This document shows, piece after piece, positions 5,351 through 13,077 of a stretch of DNA of 18,568 nt. The stretch spans positions 1 through 18,568 of the forward strand of contig DASZZV010000346.1 in NCBI GenBank assembly GCA_035544835.1. Reading direction: 5' to 3'. Source of the DNA: DASZZV01 sp035544835. Lineage in GTDB: Bacteria > Acidobacteriota > Thermoanaerobaculia > Gp7-AA8. Numbering within the stretch: position 1 is the stretch's first letter; every line of letters begins with the position of its first letter. A program made the translations under genes and the position numbers. Under the pieces are notes generated by a model. That model did no database searches, had not been told where the DNA came from, and saw only the letters and a list, made by a program, of their open reading frames with translations.

Positions 5351-8085
5351 GACTCTTCCGCGCTTTTGTTGCACATGAGCTCAGGACGCAGTTGCGCTCG
5401 CGCCGCTTTCAGCTCATCGCCGCCGTTTACGTGCTCGTCGTCTCTGCGGTTCCTGTCGTCATGGCTCTGTCTCGCAGCCGCACCGGCATACGGCTCGGAG
5501 CCGGGAACTACGCTGCCGCAACCTTTCTTTTCGCGCCTCTTCTGACCGCTCTGGTTGCAGCGCTGCTTTCGGTGGACGGTATCAACCGGGAGCGCGACGA
5601 AGGGTCTCTCTCGATCGTTGCCATCGCTCCGCTGAGCAACGCCGGATACATTCTGCGCAGATGGGGTGCGATGAACGTCGTGCTTCTTCCTCTGTCTCTG
5701 GCGCCGGTCCTCGTCGCATTTACCACTTCGAACCTCGCCGGCGCGCCGGTCCGAGACCTCTCTCTGTTTCTCTGGCCCTGGCTGATTCAGGTGGTTCCCC
5801 TGTGCCTGGCCGCCACGGCTTTTGCCATCGGTCTGGGCACGATAACCGGACGGACGATCGTTGCCGGAATGGCCGCCGTTCTCATCTTCGCCCTCTTCGA
5901 CAGCTTCGGGAACGACATCCTCGGCTACTTCGGACACCGCATCGACGGCATCGGAGAGTGGCTCAACCTGTATCCCCGCTCGATGGGGTTCGTTGCCAGC
6001 CTGTTCAATCAGAATTTGTACCTCGGGCTTCCTCCTGGATCTGATGCGCCGTACGACCCCGGCTTCGCACTCGGCTCGCTGATTCCAAGGGCGGCAACAG
6101 GATTCGGACTGGCTGCGCTCTTTGGAGGACTCGGCTGCGCGTTTCTGCGACGAACGAGGGCAGATCTTCATCCCTGGCGCGTCAGCGAGAAGAATCAGCT
6201 CAGAACATACATCGGGATTGCCAACAGGATCCGCGAGAACTATTCACCCGATCCCGGTCTGGCCCTTCCTGATTTCCTGCTGATCCTGGCAGGACTTCTG
6301 ATTTTCGCTGCGTCGATCGGGCTGATCATCAATCTCGATTCGTGGTTCAGGGGGCGCGCCAGGGAGCGTTACAACGCCGAGATCAGCGGCCTTCCGCAAC
6401 AAACGCCGATCTCCGTGCAACCGCGAAGCTGGAGGATCGATGCGGAGATCACCGGCCCGACGCTGCGCTCAAGAGTTACAGGGGTGATGATCAATAGTGG
6501 GAGTCGCGCAGAGTCCCATCTGTCCTTTATGCTCAACCCGACGCTGCGAGTCGTCTCCTCGGAAGTAGAGGGTAGACGGACCATGATCGCACGCGCCTGG
6601 GATCGTCTGGCGCTGGACATCGATCCCCCACTTCAGCCAACAGAGACATGTGTCATCCATTTCAACATCGCGGGGACTCCTTCGACGATTGATTTCGCCA
6701 TCTCAAGGCCGCCTTTCGTCACCGCCTACGAAACGCTGATGAAAGCGGTGGAACCGTGGGATCTGGCGGACATGTCCCGCTCAAAGACTGGCAAACTTAT
6801 CCAGAATCGCCGAATCCGGCTCGAGCCGACCGATCTCACTCCGGTTCCGAGGTACACGACCTTGCAGCTGACGCCTCCTTCGACGTCGATGGAGGTCATT
6901 GGGAGGCTCGTACCGGAAGAACGATTTTCGCCGAGAGCTCACGTCGCCTATTCGATTCGGGTGCCTCGCCGAATCATGCTTGCCGGACCATGTGGTGGAA
7001 TCAGCCGACCGAGCGGAAACCACGCGCAGCTGGACGGGGATTGTCAGCTTTTTTTGAGCGACATGGCGATCCTTGGTGGACCCTGGACCCCGGTGGAAAT
7101 GCCAGGCGTCGGCGTTGCCCTCGTGCTTGCTCCACACGTAGAGGATCTGAAGAGACTCGCACCCCTCTGGCAGAAGGCTTCCGAGCTGGCCGGTAAATAC
7201 TGGCCGCGCTTCAACGTACTACAGAGCGCAGTGGTGGTCGAGACGGTGCCGGAGATCGGGTTGAACGGTTGGGCGGGTCAGGACTACTTCGATGTCGTCT
7301 GGGAAAGCGATGAGAAAAGCCGGAGCACAACGCACGGAAAGGTCATTGAAGTGCCGGAGCTTGTGCTCCGACTGAAGAAGGCGTTTCCTGCAGAGACAGT
7401 CGCTCGGGAAGCTTTGACGGGCGAGTTGATGCGACGGCGCCTGGTACCTGCCGAGCAACAGCTTTTCTTCCGTCGTTTCTATCGCGTCTACGCGGAGCGC
7501 CGATTGAGAGGAGGGCGACGCCAGGGTGCGGTCATGACCGGGAATGGCGCAGTCAGGATTCCGATCCTGACGGCAGAGGAGAACTGGAGTCCGGCCTTTA
7601 ACGTCCGTCTTCCGGCGGCGTTCCTTGATCTGGAACACCGGTTGGGGGCACGTCGTATCGACGAGGCCATCGAGAGCATCGTCTCCGATCCATCCGAAGC
7701 GCCCTTCGATGCCCGAGCTCTTTTCGAGGTTCTCGGCGCCCGCAGCGGCGTGCCGCTCGAGCGTTTCTATAGCGACTTCATCGCCGGCAGCGCCCTTCCC
7801 GAGTTGTCTCTGGAGGACGTCATCTTCGCGAAAACTCCCGACGGCTGGGACGTGCGCGGCAAACTTCACAACCTCGGGACCGGCGAGTCTCTCTGCCAAA
7901 TCGTCCTGCGAACTGATCTCGAGCCTGTTTCGTCTACCATTCGTCTGGACTCCGGACAATCAAACGTCTTCGTTCTGCACACCAGATATCGGCCGCAGGT
8001 ACTGCAGGTCGATCCTGACCGTGTGTGTTTCCGCTGGCGGGCGATTGGCGACATCGATCGCGTCGAATACAAAGGAGAGAAGTAA
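5347..8085 (+). CDS. ABC-2 permease fused to an inactive M1-aminopeptidase-like domain
   Basis: This 912-residue protein begins with an ABC-2 permease: helices near 22-41, 58-78, 106-130, 139-165, 170-190 and 238-262, then a seventh near 307-330 that places the rest in the periplasm. The C-terminal part (about 335-912) follows the M1/gluzincin plan. At 687-691, where HEXXH is expected, the sequence is REALT. Eighteen residues further, where the zinc-binding Glu belongs, is R710, inside RRFYRVYAE, which mirrors the family NEGFARYAE. The later stretch ARSGVPLERFYSDFIAGSALPEL matches the family text ending in a GLPEL-like motif, and a beta-rich tail follows. All three zinc ligands are replaced, so hydrolysis is unlikely; a binding or structural role is more probable. 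The GTG start overlaps the upstream ATPase by 4 bp. Permease/M1 fusions are known in several phyla. Confidence 0.82.
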   Translation: MRLFRAFVAHELRTQLRSRRFQLIAAVYVLVVSAVPVVMALSRSRTGIRLGAGNYAAATFLFAPLLTALVAALLSVDGINRERDEGSLSIVAIAPLSNAGYILRRWGAMNVVLLPLSLAPVLVAFTTSNLAGAPVRDLSLFLWPWLIQVVPLCLAATAFAIGLGTITGRTIVAGMAAVLIFALFDSFGNDILGYFGHRIDGIGEWLNLYPRSMGFVASLFNQNLYLGLPPGSDAPYDPGFALGSLIPRAATGFGLAALFGGLGCAFLRRTRADLHPWRVSEKNQLRTYIGIANRIRENYSPDPGLALPDFLLILAGLLIFAASIGLIINLDSWFRGRARERYNAEISGLPQQTPISVQPRSWRIDAEITGPTLRSRVTGVMINSGSRAESHLSFMLNPTLRVVSSEVEGRRTMIARAWDRLALDIDPPLQPTETCVIHFNIAGTPSTIDFAISRPPFVTAYETLMKAVEPWDLADMSRSKTGKLIQNRRIRLEPTDLTPVPRYTTLQLTPPSTSMEVIGRLVPEERFSPRAHVAYSIRVPRRIMLAGPCGGISRPSGNHAQLDGDCQLFLSDMAILGGPWTPVEMPGVGVALVLAPHVEDLKRLAPLWQKASELAGKYWPRFNVLQSAVVVETVPEIGLNGWAGQDYFDVVWESDEKSRSTTHGKVIEVPELVLRLKKAFPAETVAREALTGELMRRRLVPAEQQLFFRRFYRVYAERRLRGGRRQGAVMTGNGAVRIPILTAEENWSPAFNVRLPAAFLDLEHRLGARRIDEAIESIVSDPSEAPFDARALFEVLGARSGVPLERFYSDFIAGSALPELSLEDVIFAKTPDGWDVRGKLHNLGTGESLCQIVLRTDLEPVSSTIRLDSGQSNVFVLHTRYRPQVLQVDPDRVCFRWRAIGDIDRVEYKGEK

Positions 8086-8783
8086 TGCCGCGTTCCAAAG
8101 CGCTGCAGGCAGACATGCTCTTCGAGCTGCGGCGATCGGTGCGATCCCTCAGCCTGCTCATGGAGAAAAAAGCCTGGGTGTTTCTCTGGATCGACGCGGT
8201 GTTTCTTCTCTTCTCCTTCATCGTCACTCTCGTCGGAAGTGAGGGCTCGGGCGACAACGAGTTCTACACGCCGATGGTCCTGATGCCTTATCTGTTTCTG
8301 GCCATGCCTCTTCTTTCCGACGCAGTCGCTGCGGAGCGGCGGGCCGGCACGCTGGACCTGGTCCTGTCGTCTCCCGGAGCGAGATTCTATTTCGAGCGTC
8401 GCGTCGGAGCATTCGCACTCGTCATGCTCATGCAGGGCTGGTTCGTAACGATCATCTGCCGGATCTTCGGCAGTCCCTTTCCTTTGCTGCCCGCTCTCGT
8501 TCAGGAGCTCGTCATCTGTTTTTTCATCGCCTCGACCGTGCTCTTCTGGGCGCTCCGCGTACGCACGCCGGCTTCGGTTCTTTTTGCCTCTCTCGCCACG
8601 GTGCTGCTCGTCTCGCCATGGTTCTTTTCTTCGCCGGTCTTCCAAGGTGTACCTCTTACTCTTCTCGCCGGCGAGGAGATCCTGCGCTGGGTCAAGCAGA
8701 ACCTGGTTCTCATCTTCGCCGGTACGGTCCTCTATCTCTATTCACTCCGCCGAATGAGCACACCGGAGGTCATTCTTGCCTGA
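8085..8783 (+). CDS. Short ABC-2-like permease subunit
   Basis: This 232-residue protein has about six hydrophobic helices (near 28-50, 58-76, 105-126, 140-160, 164-184 and 200-218) and no large soluble domain. The segment AAERRAGTLDLVLSSP near 84-99, between helices 2 and 3, is the cytoplasmic coupling motif of ABC-2 permeases; the neighbouring large permease has the equivalent NRERDEGSLSIVAIAP. The ATG at 8085 is preferred over upstream in-frame starts because it follows AAAGGAGAGA and shares one base with the preceding TAA stop. The protein could pair with the 912-residue permease as a heterodimer or form a second exporter using the fused ATPase. Its cargo cannot be inferred. Confidence 0.8.
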   Translation: MPRSKALQADMLFELRRSVRSLSLLMEKKAWVFLWIDAVFLLFSFIVTLVGSEGSGDNEFYTPMVLMPYLFLAMPLLSDAVAAERRAGTLDLVLSSPGARFYFERRVGAFALVMLMQGWFVTIICRIFGSPFPLLPALVQELVICFFIASTVLFWALRVRTPASVLFASLATVLLVSPWFFSSPVFQGVPLTLLAGEEILRWVKQNLVLIFAGTVLYLYSLRRMSTPEVILA

Positions 8784-9873
8784 CAGTCGACTGAAGCCGT
8801 TCTCGAGAGCCGGATCGGTTCTCGCGGTGGTCGCGATTACCTTCTCGCTCTTTTCGTGTCGCCGCGAGCAACTGGCGGTCGGGGAATTACACGGGCTACC
8901 GGTCCGCACTGAGGAGGTGAAGCGGGCGCCATTCGCAGCGACGCTCACCCTCATCGGTACGGTGCGTCCGTCGCAGACGATTCCGCTGATGGCGCCGCGC
9001 GGAGGAATCCTCAGTTATCCCGGGCGCTTCGCCGGCGGATTGAGAACAGGGGAAAGGGTTCGCCACGGCGAGGCGCTGGCTTTCATTCAGAACGAAGAGG
9101 CGCGGCTCGCGCTGGCGCAGGGCCGGTTACGCGTGGAATCAGCGGGAGCGGAGGAACAGCGACTCACAAAAAGCGTACAGCTGGGAATCAGCTCGAAGAT
9201 CGAGCTGGACGAGTCGCGAATTCGCGCCCGTTCGGCACGGGAGTCGCTCGCCAGCCTCGAGCGGGAGTCGGCGCGACTGGCCATTGTCGCGTCGAGGGAA
9301 GGACAGCTCGTCGTGAGTCAGGTGTACCCGCCGGGAAGCGAAGTCGCCGCGGGGACGACGCTCGCTGAGCTTGCCGTTGGAGGTATGCCCCATGTCGAGG
9401 GATCGGCAGCAGCCTCAGACCGGCCGCGTCTCGCGCCTGGACAACGTGTCCGGTTTTCCATTGACGGTTCCGCGGATCCAAGGGGTGAAGGAACCGTTCG
9501 CGAGGTAGCTTCCGTCGTCGATCGCGCGGGAACGATTCGTGTGACTGCGGTCGTCACCGACGCCACGAATCTTCCAGCTCCGGGCGAGGGGGTTGAAATG
9601 CAGGTCGAGCTCTCGAGAAGGCCCGATGCACTCACGGTTCCGGAGGAGGCGCTCGTCATCACGAGTGCTGGCTCTGCAGCGGTGTACGTTCTGGAGCCGG
9701 CTGCAAACATGGAGGGCGCACACGAAGTGCGGCGCGTCCCGGTACAGGTGATGGGGCGGGCGGGTGGCAGGGCGGCAGTCTCGGGTGTCGAGGAGCACGA
9801 TCGGATCGTTGTGTCGGGCGTCGAGGGTCTCGCTGACAAGGCGATGGTTGTCGAGGTAAAGCCGGGCGCATGA
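8776..9873 (+). CDS. RND-type membrane fusion protein, predicted lipoprotein
   Basis: This 365-residue periplasmic adaptor has an N-terminal signal with a hydrophobic run at about 13-27 and Cys28 in an LFSC lipobox, so it is probably acylated in the inner membrane. It then has the HlyD/RND adaptor order: a first beta-barrel strand (VRTEEVKRAPFAATLTLIG), a split lipoyl half containing GERVRHGEALAFIQ, a short alpha-helical hairpin (about 112-172), the second lipoyl half (EGQLVVSQVYPPGSEV), a beta-barrel with LAPGQRVRFSID, and a membrane-proximal domain ending near VSGVEGLADKAMV. The hairpin is short. The TTG start at 8776 follows GGAGGT with a 5-bp spacer and overlaps the preceding gene by 8 bp. 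It should bridge the RND proteins to an outer-membrane channel encoded elsewhere. Confidence 0.88.
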   Translation: MPDSRLKPFSRAGSVLAVVAITFSLFSCRREQLAVGELHGLPVRTEEVKRAPFAATLTLIGTVRPSQTIPLMAPRGGILSYPGRFAGGLRTGERVRHGEALAFIQNEEARLALAQGRLRVESAGAEEQRLTKSVQLGISSKIELDESRIRARSARESLASLERESARLAIVASREGQLVVSQVYPPGSEVAAGTTLAELAVGGMPHVEGSAAASDRPRLAPGQRVRFSIDGSADPRGEGTVREVASVVDRAGTIRVTAVVTDATNLPAPGEGVEMQVELSRRPDALTVPEEALVITSAGSAAVYVLEPAANMEGAHEVRRVPVQVMGRAGGRAAVSGVEEHDRIVVSGVEGLADKAMVVEVKPGA

Positions 9874-9904
9874 TGCCGGAGGATCAGCGGCGGCTTCAAC
9901 GATG

Positions 9905-10043
9905 AAAAGCCGGGCACGGGCGTGGGCACGGGCACGTCAATGCTGCCCGTTGGAGTTGATCGGCCAGGTAGCCGCGACCTCGCGGCAGATTTTCGACGAG
10001 ATCATTTGCTTGGTCCCCGAGCCCGAGCCCGTGCCCGGCCTTT
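9905..10043. repeat. Palindromic element with GC-rich inverted ends
   Basis: The left arm, about 9905-9932, is a degenerate tandem of GGGCAC-like hexamers starting AAAAGCCGGGCACGGGC. The right arm, about 10016-10043, is its complement, ending GCCCGTGCCCGGCCTTT. A perfect 6-bp hairpin, GCCGCG-ACCT-CGCGGC at 9971-9986, sits close to the centre. The element occupies the only sizeable gap in an operon whose other genes overlap. It ends just before the RND start codon, so it probably reflects insertion of a MITE- or REP-like unit and could affect RND translation or mRNA stability. Confidence 0.6.
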
Positions 10044-10047
10044 CAAA

Positions 10048-13000
10048 ATGGGTTTCTCTCAGCGGATGATTCGTGCTGCGCTGGCTCGCCCGACTTCGAC
10101 ACTGGTCGCCGCGTTCACCCTGGCTGCGGTCGGTTTGTGTTCTCTCCTGAAGCTTCCGGTCTCGCTTCTCCCGGCGCTGGAGAAGCCCCGTCTCATTGTG
10201 ACCGCTCGCGCTGCCGGTCATTCGCGCGAGGAGATCGTGCAGCAATTGACCGAGCCACTCGAGCAGCGCCTCAGCTCTCTTCCGGGTCTGGCCTCCATAT
10301 GGAGCGAGACCGACGATGGAATCGCTCGAGTCGTTCTGGAAGCGGCGTGGCAGACCGACATCGATCGTCTGCGCATCGAGATCGCCCGGCGCACGGATGG
10401 CGTAACGAAAATGCCACTCGACGAGCTTACCGTTGCTGTCGGAGGAGGGGACGCCTCGCCGATCGTCGAGGTTGCGGTGCTCGGCGGAGAGTCTGGTGGT
10501 GCGCGATCGAGATTCGCGACACGTCTTCTGGTTCCGGAGCTGGCACGGTTGGAGGGTGCTGGGCGGATCGAGGTAATCGGCGACACGCCCCTCCACGCAA
10601 TCGTTCATCCGTCGCTGGCGGCGCTCGCCGCTCGCGGACTGACCGTCAATGACATCGTGCAGCGTCTCGACAAGGTCGGAAGGCCGCTAGGCGGGGGAGA
10701 GGTTCGGGAAGGGGGCGTGGTTCGTCCTCTGGTGGTACGGGAAAGCGCTTCCTCACTCGATGATTTGAGGCGCATCGTCATCAGCAGCGGGGGTATAGCC
10801 TCATCGCTCGGCGATCTCGCACAGATCCGTTTCGAGGAGATCACCAACGGCACGTCCTTTTCGCTGAATGGACAGAAAGGTGTTCTTCTTCGCGTTTACC
10901 GCGCTCCGGGAGCGAACGCCGTGGCGATGTCGCGGAGAGTGCGAAAAAGAGTTGCGGATTTGTCCTCGCAGCGCGCCGGGTCGCTACGGCTGCACATCGT
11001 CAGCGACCTCAGCACAGACGTGATTCAAGGCATCACCGATCTCGGCGTATCGGCATTGACTGGTCTGCTGCTCGGCGTGCTCGTGCTCAGGTTCTTCCTG
11101 GGGGCGTGGAAGCCGACCCTGGCCCTCTTCGTCGCTATCCCGGCCTCGCTGCTCATCAGCTTTGCCGCGTTTTACGCTGCCGGAATCGCAATCGATCTCG
11201 TCTCGCTCTCCGGTCTTGCGCTCGCCGCAGGTCTCCTCGTCGACAACTCGATTGTCGTTCTGGAAGCCATCGAGAGAGCGCGGGAACGCACGAGCGCCGA
11301 TCCCGTCACTGAGGGCACTCGTCAAGTGGCGACGGCTGTAATTGCCAGTACCGCCACGACGGTGATCGTGTTTCTCCCGCTCCTGTATTTGCGTGGACTG
11401 GCGCGGGCGTTCTTCGGCGAACAGGCATTCGCCGTCGTGACTACACTGACTATATCGATTCTCTTTTCCCTGACGGTGACGCCAGTTCTGGCCCGCCGCC
11501 AGCGGTCAGCTGCCGGCGGCCGTTCGCCGGGTCTCGGTGCTTATGGGAGTGTCCTTTCCACGGCGTTGCGTCGCCCCAACATCGCCCTGATGATCGGCGC
11601 AGCGATCACCATCGTGACGATGGTGTCGCTGGCCCTGCTGCCGCGCGAGCTCTTCCCCCGTTCCCATCAGAAGAAGATCGTCGTCGACTATCGCCTGCCT
11701 TCCGATCTGAGCGAGGACGAGTTGGTAACCCGTTCCCGCCAGCTCAGCGAGTTGCTGCGAAAAAACCTTGGGCCCGCTTCGATCGCTGCCACGGGCGGTT
11801 TGCCGGAGCCAACGGCTGCGGGCGTGGCTACAGAGATTGTCCCGTCGCTTGGACGCATCGTCATCGAGCTTCCTGTTTCTTCGGCTGCAGCGGATGGTGA
11901 GGCCGCTGTGCGCAAGCTCGCCGAGCGTGTACCCGGCCTTCTGGCGCGCGTTCATCCGCTGCCGAGTGCGCTGTCCGAGTCGATCTCGGCAGACGCGCGC
12001 GCCAGCTTCGTCGTGGCTGCCTCAGACGAAAAGAGCGCCGACACTCTTGCTGCTCGGGCCGCAGAGGCGGTCCGGAGGTCAAAGGGCTGGATCGTGGTCG
12101 CTGACGAAACAGAGGTCTTGAGGCCGACGATCTTTCTCGACTGGGATCAGCAGCGATTGGCGCTGACTGACTCCGATCGCGACCAGCTCGAACAACAGGT
12201 TCGCGCTGCGCTCGAGCGAAGGGCAGCGGGGAGACTCGAGCTCGAAGGGTTCGAGCCGGAGATCCTGGTCGGGCCGGTCGCACTTGCCGACGCCGGGATT
12301 CTTCCCCTGCGCCTGGGCTCTTCCCCCGATGGCGCCACGCGAATCGCACCACTGGGCGCGCTTGCGAGAACCAGCGCGGGTCTTCGCCAGGCCAGGATGC
12401 TGCGGATCGAGGGAAGACCGGCCAGACGATTCTTCGTGCTCGATGAGCATCGCAGAGAGGGAGTGGAGCTGGCCGCACTCGAGCGCATTCTCCGGACAGT
12501 TCCCCGCTCCCAGAGCCAGACCATCCAGATGCGAGGAGACGCGCCTGAGATTGCAGTGTCCTTCGCGCAGCTCAAACTGGCGTTCATTCTGTCGTTACTC
12601 CTGATGTTCCTGGTCATCGCCGGGGTATACGAATCCATTTTGATTCCCCTCATCGTCCTGTGTGCTGTGCCTGTCGCTGCGGGTGGCGCGGCGACGCTGC
12701 TGCTTCTGACCGGACAAACGCTGAACCTCATGTCTGGTATCGGAATGATTCTCCTAGGCGGGATCGTCGTGAATCACTCCGTCGTGCTCATGGATCGCGT
12801 CGAGCAACTCCGGCGCTCTGGTCGAGACGAAATCGACGCTCTCGAAGAGGCGGGTCGGGAACGCTACCGCCCCATCGTGATGACGACCGTGATCACCATG
12901 CTGGGTATGCTGCCGCTTTCTCTTTTGCCTGGTGATGGAGTCGAGCTCCGGCGGGCGATTGCCACGACCGTTCTTGGCGGACTGGCCACGGCGACGTTCG

Positions 13001-13077
13001 CCTCCCTCTTCCTTCTTCCGGTACTTCACCTGCGTCTGCAGCGCTTCCAACGCAGAGAGAAAGCGGTCGGGTCGTGA
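10048..13077 (+). CDS. RND efflux transporter permease subunit (HAE/HME type)
   Basis: From the ATG at 10048 this is 1009 residues, close to the usual 1020-1050. The layout is typical: TM1 near 15-34 followed by LLPALEKPRLIV, a first porter domain, a TM2-6 block, a second porter domain, and TM8-12 from about 842. TM4 contains GLLVDNSIVVLE with D399 and N400, where AcrB has D407 and D408, so one acidic relay residue is kept. TM10 contains GIVVNHSVVLMD. A longer GTG-initiated frame from 9922 exists, but its extra residues are encoded by the palindromic repeat and look non-native; 10066 is another possible ATG. The gene overlaps the RND-ABC fusion gene by 4 bp. It is a likely proton-driven pump subunit, possibly heteromeric with that partner. 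Confidence 0.9.
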   Translation: MGFSQRMIRAALARPTSTLVAAFTLAAVGLCSLLKLPVSLLPALEKPRLIVTARAAGHSREEIVQQLTEPLEQRLSSLPGLASIWSETDDGIARVVLEAAWQTDIDRLRIEIARRTDGVTKMPLDELTVAVGGGDASPIVEVAVLGGESGGARSRFATRLLVPELARLEGAGRIEVIGDTPLHAIVHPSLAALAARGLTVNDIVQRLDKVGRPLGGGEVREGGVVRPLVVRESASSLDDLRRIVISSGGIASSLGDLAQIRFEEITNGTSFSLNGQKGVLLRVYRAPGANAVAMSRRVRKRVADLSSQRAGSLRLHIVSDLSTDVIQGITDLGVSALTGLLLGVLVLRFFLGAWKPTLALFVAIPASLLISFAAFYAAGIAIDLVSLSGLALAAGLLVDNSIVVLEAIERARERTSADPVTEGTRQVATAVIASTATTVIVFLPLLYLRGLARAFFGEQAFAVVTTLTISILFSLTVTPVLARRQRSAAGGRSPGLGAYGSVLSTALRRPNIALMIGAAITIVTMVSLALLPRELFPRSHQKKIVVDYRLPSDLSEDELVTRSRQLSELLRKNLGPASIAATGGLPEPTAAGVATEIVPSLGRIVIELPVSSAAADGEAAVRKLAERVPGLLARVHPLPSALSESISADARASFVVAASDEKSADTLAARAAEAVRRSKGWIVVADETEVLRPTIFLDWDQQRLALTDSDRDQLEQQVRAALERRAAGRLELEGFEPEILVGPVALADAGILPLRLGSSPDGATRIAPLGALARTSAGLRQARMLRIEGRPARRFFVLDEHRREGVELAALERILRTVPRSQSQTIQMRGDAPEIAVSFAQLKLAFILSLLLMFLVIAGVYESILIPLIVLCAVPVAAGGAATLLLLTGQTLNLMSGIGMILLGGIVVNHSVVLMDRVEQLRRSGRDEIDALEEAGRERYRPIVMTTVITMLGMLPLSLLPGDGVELRRAIATTVLGGLATATFASLFLLPVLHLRLQRFQRREKAVGS

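Noticed and set aside
5290..6171. 293-codon minus-strand open frame opposite the large permease
   Set aside because: Composition is dominated by Arg, Glu, Gly and Gln, as expected for the complement of a membrane-protein gene. No motifs.
9922..10047. N-terminal extension of the RND pump from a GTG at 9922
   Set aside because: The 42 extra residues come from the palindromic repeat, and RND pumps normally begin just before TM1. The ATG at 10048 gives the expected start.
9902..10068. Small plus-strand frame (ATG at 9902) between adaptor and RND pump
   Set aside because: It is encoded mostly by the palindromic repeat, giving an Arg-Ala run and a Pro-Glu run. The preceding GGAGG is about 18 bp away. 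Treated as a by-product of the repeat.
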